Positions 1 to 8,754 are shown, counted from the stretch's first letter. The stretch: 36,353 bases of DNA from Candidatus Competibacteraceae bacterium (GCA_027492875.1 JAPUDV010000134.1:1-36353); one strand, 5' to 3'. Program-made: numbers and translations. Notes: generated from the letters alone by a model not told the origin.

Positions 1-108
1 GGGGTGGGGGGGCGGGGGTGGGTGCTCTGGGGGGGGGGGGGGGCCCCGGGGGGGGGTTGTCCTGCGGCGCGGCGGGCGGCCACTCGGGGGCGGGGGGGGC
101 CCCCCCCG
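1..108. other. Low-complexity G-rich start, probable sequence artefact
   Basis: The first ~108 bases are dominated by runs of G (and one run of C) with few other bases. This is unlike the balanced GC-rich coding DNA that follows. Reading frames through it give Gly/Arg/Pro-rich nonsense. Long G runs at a contig edge are typical of low-quality read ends, so I would not trust coding calls here. Confidence 0.7.
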
Positions 109-300
109 ACAGTGGTAGTGCAACAGCCGGTCTACGTCACCGGACCGACTATCGGCAGCGAGGTTCTGGCGTTGCCCGGCAGCGGCTGCACCAGTGTCTC
201 CACCAATGGCATCACTTACTACAATTGCGGCAGCAGCTATTACCAGCCGCATTTTGGCAGCAACGGCGTGTACTACACGGTCGTTGCAAACCCATTTTGA
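109..300 (+). CDS. Partial hypothetical protein, C-terminal end
   Basis: This is the 3' end of a gene whose start is lost in the damaged first ~108 bases. About 63 residues are believable, beginning near TVVVQQPVYV and stopping at the TGA at 298-300. The tail is rich in Tyr, Gly, Val and Cys, with GITYYNCGSSYYQPHF and an ending in VVANPF. Gly-Cys-Thr then Val-x-Tyr-Tyr-x-Cys-Gly patterns of this kind occur at the ends of secreted hypothetical proteins resembling DUF6515; that is a resemblance recalled, not searched. It lies 27 nt upstream of the next gene on the same strand, so the two may be co-transcribed. Function unknown. Confidence 0.5.
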   Translation, partial: TVVVQQPVYVTGPTIGSEVLALPGSGCTSVSTNGITYYNCGSSYYQPHFGSNGVYYTVVANPF

Positions 301-327
301 TTCAACCCAACCCACGAGGTAAGCATC

Positions 328-963
328 ATGAAGAAAGCAATGACGTTGGCCATTTTGGCCGCCACCAGCCTGCTAGCCGCCCCGGCGATGGCGCAGGACA
401 AGGCCCCAGCCACCATGCCGACCATGGCCACCATTGCCGACGCCATGGGCGCCCGCGAAAAAATGACTGCGGTAGGCGTCGTGCAGTCGGTGGATCTGAG
501 GAGCCGGCTGGTCAGCATCAAGGACTATCCGGACGGCAGAATTTTCACCATCCATGCCGGGCCGGAAGTGCGCAACCTGGCGCAGATTGGTCCGGGTTCC
601 GTCGTCAAGGTGGAATATCACGAAGCGCTGGCCCTGGCCCTCGAAAAAGTCCAGAGCGGTGGCATTAACGTGCGGGAAGACACGGTGAGCGCCGGACGCA
701 CTCCGGCCGGCGCATTGCCGGGCGGGGCGATTGAGGACAGCGTGAAGATGATCGGCACAATCATCGCCATCAACAAGGAGAAACGCACGGTGCTGATTCA
801 GGGCGCGATCCACCATGTCAGTTTGAAGATCCCGGCGGACATGGATCTCAAAGACCTGAAGGTGGGCGACCAGGTCATGGCGCATTACGTTCAGGAACTG
901 GGCATCTCGGTGGGGCCAGCGCCCACGCCCAGCCTCAAGCAGCCGAAAGTCGGTAACGAATAA
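328..963 (+). CDS. Secreted hypothetical protein with two similar beta-rich repeats
   Basis: A 211-aa periplasmic protein of unknown function. The start has a good Shine-Dalgarno (GAGGT at 316-320, 7 nt spacing). A signal peptide of about 22 residues ends at AMA before QDK. The mature protein shows two related segments. The first (about residues 48-105) begins GVVQSVDLRSRLVSIKDY and ends around GSVVKVEYHEALAL. The second (about 142-195) begins GTIIAINKEKRTVLIQ and ends around LKVGDQVMAHYVQEL. Each has the form Gly-x-Val/Ile, short turn, charged strand, then Gly-Asp/Ser-x-Val with a Tyr strand, as expected of small OB-like beta-barrels. It follows the partial gene by 27 nt and precedes the sulfatase by about 120 nt. 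I see no catalytic motif. Confidence 0.8.
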   Translation: MKKAMTLAILAATSLLAAPAMAQDKAPATMPTMATIADAMGAREKMTAVGVVQSVDLRSRLVSIKDYPDGRIFTIHAGPEVRNLAQIGPGSVVKVEYHEALALALEKVQSGGINVREDTVSAGRTPAGALPGGAIEDSVKMIGTIIAINKEKRTVLIQGAIHHVSLKIPADMDLKDLKVGDQVMAHYVQELGISVGPAPTPSLKQPKVGNE

Positions 964-1068
964 ATTTTTCGCCAAGTCCGGCAATCCGGGCCTGGTGTCA
1001 GTCCGAGCACCTAAAAATCCGACTACTCCAATCAGGAATCATGCTGCAATCCATCTGGCCATTGTTCT

Positions 1069-1073
1069 GGAGG
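1069..1073 (+). promoter_or_regulatory. Shine-Dalgarno site fixing the sulfatase start
   Basis: GGAGG lies 8 nt before the ATG at 1082. It favours this start over an in-frame GTG at 995, and a signal peptide begins directly at 1082. Confidence 0.8.
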
Positions 1074-1081
1074 ATATTTAT

Positions 1082-3862
1082 ATGAAGATACTTTCGGTGA
1101 CCTTGATGGTCATCATGAGTCTGGCGATTGGCATCGTCCAGGCGGCTGACCAGGGGCCGCGCCATCACGCGCAAGGCCGGTACGACACCGCCACCGCTAC
1201 CTACGCGGTGGTCGAGGGCGATGATCTGGACGCAATCGCCGAGCGTTTCGGAGTCGCCGTAGCCGAGCTGAAGGAGCAGAACAAACTCAGTTCGAACGAG
1301 ATTGAGATCGGCCAGAAGCTGGCGGTTGCCGCCAGTGCGACCAAAGTAGGACTGGCGGGCGCTCCGCAAATCACCGGCGTTCTTGGCTCGCCCAGCGCCA
1401 CCACCACGATCAGCGGCGCACAACTCCCCGCGCCCCAGCCGAAATTCGGCGGCGTGATCAAGGAGGACGCGCTCCAATCGAAAGCGTGGTGGCCGCCGCG
1501 CATCGTGCCGCCGAAGGGCGCGCCCAACGTCCTGCTCATCATGACCGACGACGCGGGCTTCGGCATCCCGAGCACCTTCGGCGGTGTCATCCCCACGCCG
1601 ACCATGGATAGCATCGCGGCGAGCGGTCTGCGCTACAACCGGGTTTTCTCCACCGCGCTCTGTTCGCCGACCCGCGCCGCGCTGATCACCGGCCGCAATC
1701 ATCACTCGGTCGGCTTCGGGGTGATCGCCGAGCAGGCCACGGGCTTCCCCGGCTACAACAGCATCATCGGCGTGGACAACGCGACGATTGGCCGCATCCT
1801 GCGCGACAACGGCTACGCGACGAGCTGGTTCGGCAAGGACCACAACACGCCGGCTTATCAGGCGAGCCAGGTCGGGCCGTTCACTCAGTGGCCGACCGGC
1901 ATGGGCTTCGATTACTTCTACGGCTTCGTCGGCGGCGACGCCAACCAGTGGGGGCCGAACCTGTTCCGCAACACGACTCAGATCTATCCCTGGATCGGTC
2001 ATGAGGGCACCCTGAAGATGGATCGGTCGAATCCGAAGGCGGAGACCTGGCCGGTCACCGGCAAGGAACCGTCTTGGAACCTGGTCACCGCGATGGCTGA
2101 CGACGCGATCGACTGGATGTACCGGATCCACCAGACCGATCCCAAGCAGCCGATCTTTCTCTACTACGTTCCCGGCGCTACACACGCGCCGCACCATCCG
2201 ACCAAGGAGTGGGTGGACAAGATCCACGCGATGCATCTGTTCGATGACGGCTACGAGAAGCTGCGTGAGCGGATCTTCGAGAACCAGCAGAGGCTCGGCG
2301 TCATTCCCAAGGGCCTGAAGCTGACACCCTGGCCCGCCGACATGCTGACGCCGTGGGATAAGCTCACGCCCGAGGCGAAGAAACTCTTCATCCGGCAGGT
2401 CGAGGTGTTTGCCGCCTACGTGGCCTACAACGACTACGAGATCGGCCGGGTGATCCAGGCGTTCGAAGACCTGGGCAAGCTCGACAACACGCTGATCATC
2501 TATCAGAACGGCGACAACGGCACCAGCGCCGAGGGTGGACCCGAGGGTACCTACAGCGAGGTCGCGTTCTTCAACGGCGTGCGCCCGCCGGTCGACGTGC
2601 AGATGAAGTATTACGACGCCTGGGGCACCGAGTTCGCGTACAACCACATGTCGGCGGGCTGGTCCTGGGCCTTCGACACCCCGTTCGACTGGTTCAAACA
2701 GAACGCCTCCCGGTTCGGCGGCACCAACCAGAACATGGTGATTTCGTGGCCAGCGCGCATCAAGGACAAGGGTGGGCTGCGCGAGCAGTTCATCCACGAC
2801 ATCGATGTCGTGCCCACCCTGCTTGAGGTCACTGGCATTCCCGCGCCCGAAGTCGTGGACGGCATCAAGCAGAAACCGATCGAGGGAACCAGCTTCGCCT
2901 ACACTTTCGACGCGGCTAACGCTAAGGTCCCTTCCAAGCATACGACCCAGTACTTCGAGATGATGGGCCAATGGGCGCTGTATCACGACGGCTGGCTGTT
3001 GAGCACCAAGGTCGACCGCGCGCCGTGGAACGCGTTCGGCCCCGCCAATACGGATCCGCTCAACAACCAGGTGTTCCAGCTCTACGACCTGAGCAAGAGC
3101 TGGAACCAGTACGAGGACATCGCGGCGCAGCATCCGGACAAGGTCGCGGAGATGCGCAAGATGTTCGTCGAGGAAGCGAAGAAGTATCAGGTCTTCCCGT
3201 TAGACGCCTCAGTGGCAGCCAGGATCGCGGCGCCGCGTCCGAATCTCACTGCAGGCCTTACCGAGCTGACCTACACGCGGCCGATGACCGGCGTGCCGCA
3301 GGGTGATGCGCCGTACTTGCTCAACACGTCCTACACCCTCACGGCGGACATCACCGTGCCGCAAGGGGGCGCGGAGGGCATGATCGCAACTTCGGGTGGG
3401 CGCTTCGCTGGCTGGGGCTTTTATCTGCTGAAGGGCAAGCCGGTGTTCAACTGGAACCTGCTCAACCTGGAATGGGTCAAGTGGGAGGCCCCGGAAGCGC
3501 TGGCGCCCGGCCAGCACAAGGTGGTGTTCGACTTCAAGTATGACGGCCTCGGCGACGCAACACTGGCGTTCAACAGCTTCGCCGGCGTCGGCAGGGGCGG
3601 CACAGGCACGCTGACGGTGGACGGCAAGGAAGTTGCCACGAAGAAGATGGAGCGGACGATCCCGATGATCTTGCAGTGGGACGAGAGCTTCGACATCGGC
3701 TCGGACACCATCACCGGCATCGACGACGCCGACTACCTGCCGCCGTTCCCGCTGACCGCCAAGCTCAACAAACTGACGATCAAGATTGATCGCCCGCAAC
3801 TGTCGCCCGAGGATATCAAGAAACTGGAAGAAGGCATGGCGAAAGCCGCCGACGCGAAGTAA
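1082..3862 (+). CDS. LysM domain-arylsulfatase fusion, periplasmic
   Basis: A 926-aa type I sulfatase expected to hydrolyse sulfate esters in the periplasm. The signal peptide (about 1-22, ending VQAA) is followed by the shared ADQGPRHHA segment and a LysM domain (about 41-84, with GDDL and IGQKL). The sulfatase domain runs from about 145 to 610. Its active-site set is recognisable: D156/D157 (MTDDAGFG), the formylglycine signature CSPTRAALITGR with C194 and R198, K252 and H254 (GKDHN), H368 (THAPHH) and D478/N479 (GDNG). A C-terminal beta-sandwich-like region (about 715-926) follows, as in long arylsulfatases. Cys194 would need oxidation to formylglycine; no FGE/SUMF1 or anSME gene is in this window. 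LysM suggests anchoring to peptidoglycan. Substrate unknown. Confidence 0.92.
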   Translation: MKILSVTLMVIMSLAIGIVQAADQGPRHHAQGRYDTATATYAVVEGDDLDAIAERFGVAVAELKEQNKLSSNEIEIGQKLAVAASATKVGLAGAPQITGVLGSPSATTTISGAQLPAPQPKFGGVIKEDALQSKAWWPPRIVPPKGAPNVLLIMTDDAGFGIPSTFGGVIPTPTMDSIAASGLRYNRVFSTALCSPTRAALITGRNHHSVGFGVIAEQATGFPGYNSIIGVDNATIGRILRDNGYATSWFGKDHNTPAYQASQVGPFTQWPTGMGFDYFYGFVGGDANQWGPNLFRNTTQIYPWIGHEGTLKMDRSNPKAETWPVTGKEPSWNLVTAMADDAIDWMYRIHQTDPKQPIFLYYVPGATHAPHHPTKEWVDKIHAMHLFDDGYEKLRERIFENQQRLGVIPKGLKLTPWPADMLTPWDKLTPEAKKLFIRQVEVFAAYVAYNDYEIGRVIQAFEDLGKLDNTLIIYQNGDNGTSAEGGPEGTYSEVAFFNGVRPPVDVQMKYYDAWGTEFAYNHMSAGWSWAFDTPFDWFKQNASRFGGTNQNMVISWPARIKDKGGLREQFIHDIDVVPTLLEVTGIPAPEVVDGIKQKPIEGTSFAYTFDAANAKVPSKHTTQYFEMMGQWALYHDGWLLSTKVDRAPWNAFGPANTDPLNNQVFQLYDLSKSWNQYEDIAAQHPDKVAEMRKMFVEEAKKYQVFPLDASVAARIAAPRPNLTAGLTELTYTRPMTGVPQGDAPYLLNTSYTLTADITVPQGGAEGMIATSGGRFAGWGFYLLKGKPVFNWNLLNLEWVKWEAPEALAPGQHKVVFDFKYDGLGDATLAFNSFAGVGRGGTGTLTVDGKEVATKKMERTIPMILQWDESFDIGSDTITGIDDADYLPPFPLTAKLNKLTIKIDRPQLSPEDIKKLEEGMAKAADAK

Positions 3863-3925
3863 GTTCTTTCTCGTGAACCGTGCGGGCTGTTCCTGGATGA
3901 CCGAAACGGCCCGCGAAATCAACGA

Positions 3926-3945
3926 CCCCGCAGCAAGCTGCGGGG
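3926..3945 (+). other. Perfect GC-rich hairpin between sulfatase and next gene
   Basis: CCCCGCAG and CTGCGGGG pair over 8 bp around a CAAG loop. No T-run follows, so a Rho-independent terminator is unlikely. It could be an mRNA processing or stability element, or a dispersed palindromic repeat. It sits 64 nt downstream of the sulfatase stop. Confidence 0.5.
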
Positions 3946-3982
3946 AATGATGGGTCCGTAGAGATTCTAAGGAGGTGCTCTG

Positions 3983-4225
3983 ATGACTATTCGCAAGATT
4001 GCCCTGTTGTTTTTGGTATCGGCCGCCGCGCCAGCTTTCGCCCAGCAACCCTCACAACTGGATAAGGAAGTCGAGGCGCTCCGCGCCTATTGCAAACCCG
4101 ACATCGAACGGCTCTGCCCGAACGTGCCGCCGGGTGGCGGCAAGATCAAGGAGTGCCTGATGCAGAAAAAGATGGAGTTGTCGGTTGGTTGCGCCAAGGC
4201 CCTAGAGGCATTGAAGAAGAAATAG
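3983..4225 (+). CDS. Small secreted cysteine-rich repeat protein
   Basis: An 80-aa exported protein. A strong Shine-Dalgarno (AAGGAGGT at 3969-3976) sets the start. The signal peptide covers about residues 1-20, ending AFA before QQP. The mature part has one Cys-rich repeat of the GLG1/ESL-1 type: Cys at YCKPDIERLC, then VPPGGGKIKECL, then LSVGCAKAL. The four cysteines would form two disulfides in the periplasm. Single-repeat versions are common small secreted bacterial proteins of unknown role. It sits between the LysM-sulfatase and the first LysM-DUF1254 gene, 37 nt before the latter, so it is probably in the same transcript. Confidence 0.8.
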   Translation: MTIRKIALLFLVSAAAPAFAQQPSQLDKEVEALRAYCKPDIERLCPNVPPGGGKIKECLMQKKMELSVGCAKALEALKKK

Positions 4226-4262
4226 CAATACCCGAATCGAGACCAGTCGACACCAAGGAGAC

Positions 4263-6023
4263 ATGAAGCCCATGAAGCCAGTAAGAGTTGCAAGACAGTT
4301 ATCTTTTCACCTGATCAGGGCACTATCTCTGATTGTCGCCTTGGCCGGCGGTCTCGTCCTGGTCAGCGCCATGGCCGCTGACCAGGGTCCGCGCCATCAT
4401 GCGAACGGCCAGTACGACGCCGCTGCCGCCCTCTATGTCGTCGCCGCTGGCGACGATTTGGTTGCCATCGCCGAGCGCTTCGGCGTCACGGTGGCAGAGC
4501 TGAAGGCGGGTAACAAGCTTGCGTCGAACGAGATCGAGGTTGGCCAGAAGCTGGCGCTTCCTGCTGTAGCGCCGGATTCGGCGGCAGCGATCCAGTACAA
4601 GATGACCACGCCGATTGCACCGGGCGTCGCCACGCCCGACATGCTCGAAACCTCGATCGGCACGTTGTACTTGAGGGACGGTGTGCCAAAGCCCGACACC
4701 ATTGAGAAGATCTACGACAACTTGGACCGGTCGCGCGCACTCCAGGCTTATCTGCTGGCCATCCCGATGGTCAACCAGGCCAGCATGCGCGACTCGCTGC
4801 GCAAGTTCGGACCGGACAACCAGACGGATGTGATCTGGGAGGATCTGGTCGACTCCAAGACCGTGGAGCTGACCGCAAACGACAACACCATCTACAACTT
4901 CATCTGGATCGATACCCACAAGGGACCCGTGGCGCTGGAGATCCCACCGATGTCTTTGGGCGCCGTCGACGACTTCTGGTATCGCTGGGTCACCGATGTC
5001 GGCATTACCGGCCCCGATAAGGGCAAGGGCGGCAAGTATCTGATCCTGCCTCCCGGCTACAAGGGTGAGGTTCCACAAGGCTATTTCGTCGTACGCCCGA
5101 GCACCTACGGCAACTGGGTACCTTTCCGGACCTTCCTCGTGGATGGATCGCCCAAGCCCGGGGTCGAGTCGGTTAAGAAAACTCTGAAGATCTATCCGCT
5201 CGCCGATGCCGCCAATCCCGCCCCGGTGAGGCTCGCCAATGCCTCGGGCATCCCCTCGAATTTCGTCTTCCCCGGCGATTACAGCTTCTGGGAGCTGTTG
5301 AACCAAGTCGTCCAGGAAGAGCCGAGCGAGGGCTCCGACCCGACCACGCTCGGACTTTTCGCCTCAATCGGCATCGAAAAGGGCAAGCCCTTCAGCCCGG
5401 ACGAGCGGATGAAGAAGATCCTGACGGACGCCGCCAACATCGGCGCGACGACCGCGCGAGCCCTGGCGTTCAAGATGCGTGAAAAGGACGCCTTTTTCTA
5501 CCCGGACAGCCAGTGGCGCCTGCCCTTCTTCGGCGGCTACAAGTTCGAGGTCTCGCCGGGGGTCGCCAACCTCGACGGCGCGGCCTTTTTCTACTTCTTT
5601 GCCACCGGTGTAACCCCCGCGATGGAAGAGAAGATGGTCGGCAAGGGGTCGCAGTACCCCTGGACCGCCCTGGACGCGAACGGCAACCCGTTCGACGGTG
5701 CCAAGACCTACAAGCTGCACCTGCCGCCGAACATCCCGGTCAAGGATTTCTGGTCGGTCATCGTCTACGACAACCAGACCCGCTCGATGCTGCAAACCGA
5801 TCAGCAGGCCCCAAGCGTGAGCAGCCAAAACAAGGGGCTCAAGGTCAACGCGGACGACTCGGTGGATGTCTTCTTCGGCCCCAAGGCTCCGGCAGGCATG
5901 GAGAACAACTGGGTGCAGACGATTCCCGGCAAAGGCTGGTTCATGATCCTGCGCCTGTACGGTCCGCTGGGTGCCTGGTTCGACAAGACTTGGCGTCCCG
6001 GTGAGATTGAACTGTTGCCATAA
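4263..6023 (+). CDS. LysM-DUF1254-DUF1214 periplasmic protein (divergent subfamily)
   Basis: A 586-aa exported protein. A long signal peptide (about 1-39, ending AMA) is followed by the ADQGPRHHA segment and a LysM domain (about 58-101, GDDL, VGQKL). A DUF1254 region follows (about 185-300, with NDNTIYNFIWIDTHKGP) and a C-terminal DUF1214 region (about 475-586, with YKLHLPPNIPVKDFWSVIVYD and a GWFMILRLYGPL end). The enzymatic activity of this pair of domains is not established. This copy differs from the two later paralogues: Asn-Asp-Asn replaces Pro-Asn-Ala/Ser-Asp before Thr, and spacing differs. GGAG at 4257-4260 is only 2 nt before ATG 4263, so ATG 4272 (11 nt) is a possible alternative start. 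The channel gene follows after 21 nt. Confidence 0.9.
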   Translation: MKPMKPVRVARQLSFHLIRALSLIVALAGGLVLVSAMAADQGPRHHANGQYDAAAALYVVAAGDDLVAIAERFGVTVAELKAGNKLASNEIEVGQKLALPAVAPDSAAAIQYKMTTPIAPGVATPDMLETSIGTLYLRDGVPKPDTIEKIYDNLDRSRALQAYLLAIPMVNQASMRDSLRKFGPDNQTDVIWEDLVDSKTVELTANDNTIYNFIWIDTHKGPVALEIPPMSLGAVDDFWYRWVTDVGITGPDKGKGGKYLILPPGYKGEVPQGYFVVRPSTYGNWVPFRTFLVDGSPKPGVESVKKTLKIYPLADAANPAPVRLANASGIPSNFVFPGDYSFWELLNQVVQEEPSEGSDPTTLGLFASIGIEKGKPFSPDERMKKILTDAANIGATTARALAFKMREKDAFFYPDSQWRLPFFGGYKFEVSPGVANLDGAAFFYFFATGVTPAMEEKMVGKGSQYPWTALDANGNPFDGAKTYKLHLPPNIPVKDFWSVIVYDNQTRSMLQTDQQAPSVSSQNKGLKVNADDSVDVFFGPKAPAGMENNWVQTIPGKGWFMILRLYGPLGAWFDKTWRPGEIELLP

Positions 6024-6044
6024 AAAGCCTCACTGACAACGACA

Positions 6045-7988
6045 ATGGCAGCACGACTCAAAGTTCTGGCATTCGTTCTGGCATTCGTGTTGGGCTGGCT
6101 CGCACTGCCGCCAGGGATGGCGGAAACCGTGATATCGGCGGAGAATCTCAGCGGCAGCAGCGGCGTGGCGCCTGATCTGGTGCTGTCCCTGACTGAGTTG
6201 GACAACCGCATCGCCGCCAACCAGTACCCTAAGCAGCGCCAGCAACTGGAACTTCAGCGCCATTGGCTGCTTCAGCAGTTGGCTTGGCGCATGGTCGCCG
6301 GCGAAACGGCAGACCTGGCGCCGGCGGTCGCGCCCGAGAGACTGCTCAGCCTGCGCGACCAGGTGGAGCAGGCGCGGCGCGGCGGTGATCTGACCAAGGA
6401 GATGACGGCGGTGCTGAAGCTGAACACCGCCATACTGGACGCCGCCTTCGGCCGTTTGCTCGACGCCGTGCCGGAGCAATGGTCGTCGTTCGCCCCGGCG
6501 TCTACCTTCGAGCGGTCGTTCGCGGCATTTCGCAAGCACACCCGCTTCAACCCGATTCCCTTCCAGCGGGCTGTCGCCCGTATCCATGCCCTGCCGGCAG
6601 CGCAGCGCAGCCCGGACGAGGTCGCGCTGGTCGACGCCTACGATGCGTACCAGCAACACACGGGCGCCTATCACGCCGTCCTCGTATCCCTCCAGGACCT
6701 CTTCACCAAGGCCATCAGCGGCGACCCGCTGCTGCGCTGGCTCAACATCGGCGCCCTCATCGAAAGGGTAAACACCCTGCCGGGCATTGCCGATGTCAAT
6801 GCAGCGCTGTCCGCATCCCGGCGGCTGACGCTGGGCCAGGTGGTCGCTGCTGTCGTCGTGTTCCTGGCGCTCACCGGCATCGGGTTCCTGTTGCTGCCGC
6901 TGCTGGTCAGGCGCATCAGCCGCCCGCTTTCCCGCTCGCGGACCCGTCCCACGGAGGCCCAGCGGCTCACCCAGTTGCTGCGACTCTCCTTCGGCAGGCC
7001 GCTGCAGGTGCTGCTGTTGTTGTTCGCGCTGGGTTTGGCGGGTCGCATCCTGCTGCTGCGCGAGCCGGATGCCGGCCTGGTGACGGTGTACGACGTACTG
7101 GTCGTACTCCTCGTCGTCTGGGCCTTGCTTCGGCTTATCGACAGCGTCGTCATCGTGTATTCGGAGCCGCTACACCAGCGCTACCCGAACCTCCGGGGCG
7201 AGCTGATCAACTTCCTGTCCAACCTGGCGCGCTTCACCCTCATCATCGTCACGGCGCTCTACCTGCTACACGACCTGGGCTATGACATCAGCACGCTGCT
7301 GGCGTCTCTCGGTATCGGCGGGCTGGCCGTCGCGTTTGCGGCCAAGGAGACCATCGCTAACATGTTCGGCTGCATCTCCATCATCGCCGACGACATGTTC
7401 AGTGAAGGGGACTGGATCGTGACCCCCGACGCCGATGGCACGGTCATCGATGTGGGCCTGCGCAGCACCAAGATCCGCACCTTCGACAATGCGATCGTCT
7501 TCATACCCAATGCCTATCTGGCCGGGGTAGCCGTGCGCAACTGGAGCCGGCGCAAGCTCGGGCGGCGCATCCTGTTCAGCGTTGGACTGGAATACGGCAG
7601 CGACATGGCGATGGTGCGCAAGACCGTCGATGACATTCGCGCGATGCTCATCGAGCATCCGGAGACCTCCGACAGCACCACCGACACCTCCCAGTACACC
7701 CAGCAGCATCTGACCAGGATCGCCAATGCCCTGGATAGTCAGGGCGTGATGAAGACGTTGCTGGTCTACCTGGACAATCTCGGGGAGAGTTCGATCAATA
7801 TTATGGTCTATTGCTTCTCCAAGAGCGTCGACTGGGAAGAGTGGCTGAAGGTCAAGCAGGACGTCATTTACCGCTGCTGCGATATCGTCCAGCGCAACGG
7901 CCTAAGCATGGCATTCCCGAGCCAGACGCTTTATCTCCGGGAGGACGCGCCCGCACCGGACATTGCTGTGAAGACGACAGCGAGGTAA
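6045..7988 (+). CDS. MscS-family mechanosensitive channel
   Basis: A 647-aa inner-membrane protein expected to open under membrane tension and release small solutes. An N-terminal signal-like helix (1-26) is followed by a soluble, helix-rich periplasmic region (about 27-260). Several membrane segments then follow (near 265-290, 320-340, 347-368 and 390-410). The pore-lining Gly/Ala-rich helix and the MscS beta domain begin near residue 410, with LLASLGIGGLAVAFAAKET, then MFGCISIIADDMFSEGDW and IPNAYLAGVAVRNWSRR. The length exceeds the 286 aa of E. coli MscS because of the extra N-terminal part, as in larger MscS paralogues. The Shine-Dalgarno is weak; the gene starts 21 nt after the DUF1254 stop, so coupled translation is likely. 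Confidence 0.92.
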   Translation: MAARLKVLAFVLAFVLGWLALPPGMAETVISAENLSGSSGVAPDLVLSLTELDNRIAANQYPKQRQQLELQRHWLLQQLAWRMVAGETADLAPAVAPERLLSLRDQVEQARRGGDLTKEMTAVLKLNTAILDAAFGRLLDAVPEQWSSFAPASTFERSFAAFRKHTRFNPIPFQRAVARIHALPAAQRSPDEVALVDAYDAYQQHTGAYHAVLVSLQDLFTKAISGDPLLRWLNIGALIERVNTLPGIADVNAALSASRRLTLGQVVAAVVVFLALTGIGFLLLPLLVRRISRPLSRSRTRPTEAQRLTQLLRLSFGRPLQVLLLLFALGLAGRILLLREPDAGLVTVYDVLVVLLVVWALLRLIDSVVIVYSEPLHQRYPNLRGELINFLSNLARFTLIIVTALYLLHDLGYDISTLLASLGIGGLAVAFAAKETIANMFGCISIIADDMFSEGDWIVTPDADGTVIDVGLRSTKIRTFDNAIVFIPNAYLAGVAVRNWSRRKLGRRILFSVGLEYGSDMAMVRKTVDDIRAMLIEHPETSDSTTDTSQYTQQHLTRIANALDSQGVMKTLLVYLDNLGESSINIMVYCFSKSVDWEEWLKVKQDVIYRCCDIVQRNGLSMAFPSQTLYLREDAPAPDIAVKTTAR

Positions 7989-8120
7989 GGCGGCGAGTCT
8001 GACCGGCGTCCGGTTCCCGGTAGGTTCGAGGACGCAACCGTTCCGGGTGCGGCTGGATTAAATCCATGACCGATAACCGCATATTAATTTCTCAACCCCC
8101 TGTGCAAATGAGGATTTTCC

Positions 8121-8675
8121 ATGATGACCCGACGTTCCCTGATGACGGCTACGACGCTATTAGCAGCATTTTTGGCGGCTCCCGGTCTGACGCAAGCTAC
8201 CGAAGAAGCGGCCAGGAAAGCGGAAGCCAAAACCGAAGAGGCGGCTAAGCAAGCGGACTTTCTGTTTGTGCAAAACGCGCAAGGTCTTCACTATGCCGAC
8301 GGCAAGCTGACCCTCAAGGGGGTCAGCCCGACCACCATCATGTTCACCGACCGCCCTGAACGCATCGCGGGCCACATGGCCACCGCGCGGTTCGTGCCGT
8401 TCTGGTCACAGGGCAAGGACAGCTTTCTGTCCGATCCGCCCAACGCGACCCTCTCCATCATCCACGAAGATCAAGTCAATGACGTAGTCGTGGAACTGCG
8501 CGACCCGGAACTCAAAGGCGACGAGTTGAGCTACAACATCCGGGTGCTGGAGGGTGAAATGCCGGCCCAGGGCGGCCCGGTCTCGCTGTTCATTGACATT
8601 ATCGGCATGCCGTTGACGCCGTTGTCTTACGCCGGCGTCGCCCGCCGGAGTTATCGCCGGGCGTTCTATCGTTAA
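8121..8675 (+). CDS. Conserved secreted protein of unknown function
   Basis: A 184-aa exported protein. The start has GAGGA at 8110-8114 with 6 nt spacing. The signal peptide is about 1-26 (MMTRRSLMT start, ending TQA). A short Ala/Glu/Lys-rich helical stretch (about 27-45) links to a compact domain with FVQNAQGLHYADGKLTLKG, a Thr-x-x-Phe-x-Asp-Arg-Pro motif (TTIMFTDRPERIAGH), FVPFWSQGKDSFLSDPPNA and a C-terminal Tyr/Arg-rich end. I do not recognise a named function. Its position between the channel and the second LysM-DUF1254 gene suggests a periplasmic role with them. It ends inside a Rho-independent terminator, so transcription probably breaks here. Confidence 0.8.
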   Translation: MMTRRSLMTATTLLAAFLAAPGLTQATEEAARKAEAKTEEAAKQADFLFVQNAQGLHYADGKLTLKGVSPTTIMFTDRPERIAGHMATARFVPFWSQGKDSFLSDPPNATLSIIHEDQVNDVVVELRDPELKGDELSYNIRVLEGEMPAQGGPVSLFIDIIGMPLTPLSYAGVARRSYRRAFYR

Positions 8676-8695
8676 TGCATCGCCCGCCTTTTTTT
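8658..8695 (+). terminator. Rho-independent terminator
   Basis: CGGGCG (8658-8663) pairs with CGCCCG (8681-8686), followed by CC and seven T (8689-8695). The stop codon of the upstream gene at 8673-8675 lies in the 17-nt loop. It separates the first half of the envelope cluster from the second LysM-DUF1254 gene. Confidence 0.7.
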
Positions 8696-8754
8696 GTGCG
8701 ACGAAACAGGGCGACTCACGATTTTCCCTGATGACTCCCCTTAACAATCCATCG

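Noticed and set aside
998..3133. Very long open frame on the minus strand opposite the sulfatase
   Set aside because: It is antisense to a gene with complete motifs, its product is Arg/Val/Asp-rich without domains, and such mirror frames are expected in GC-rich DNA.
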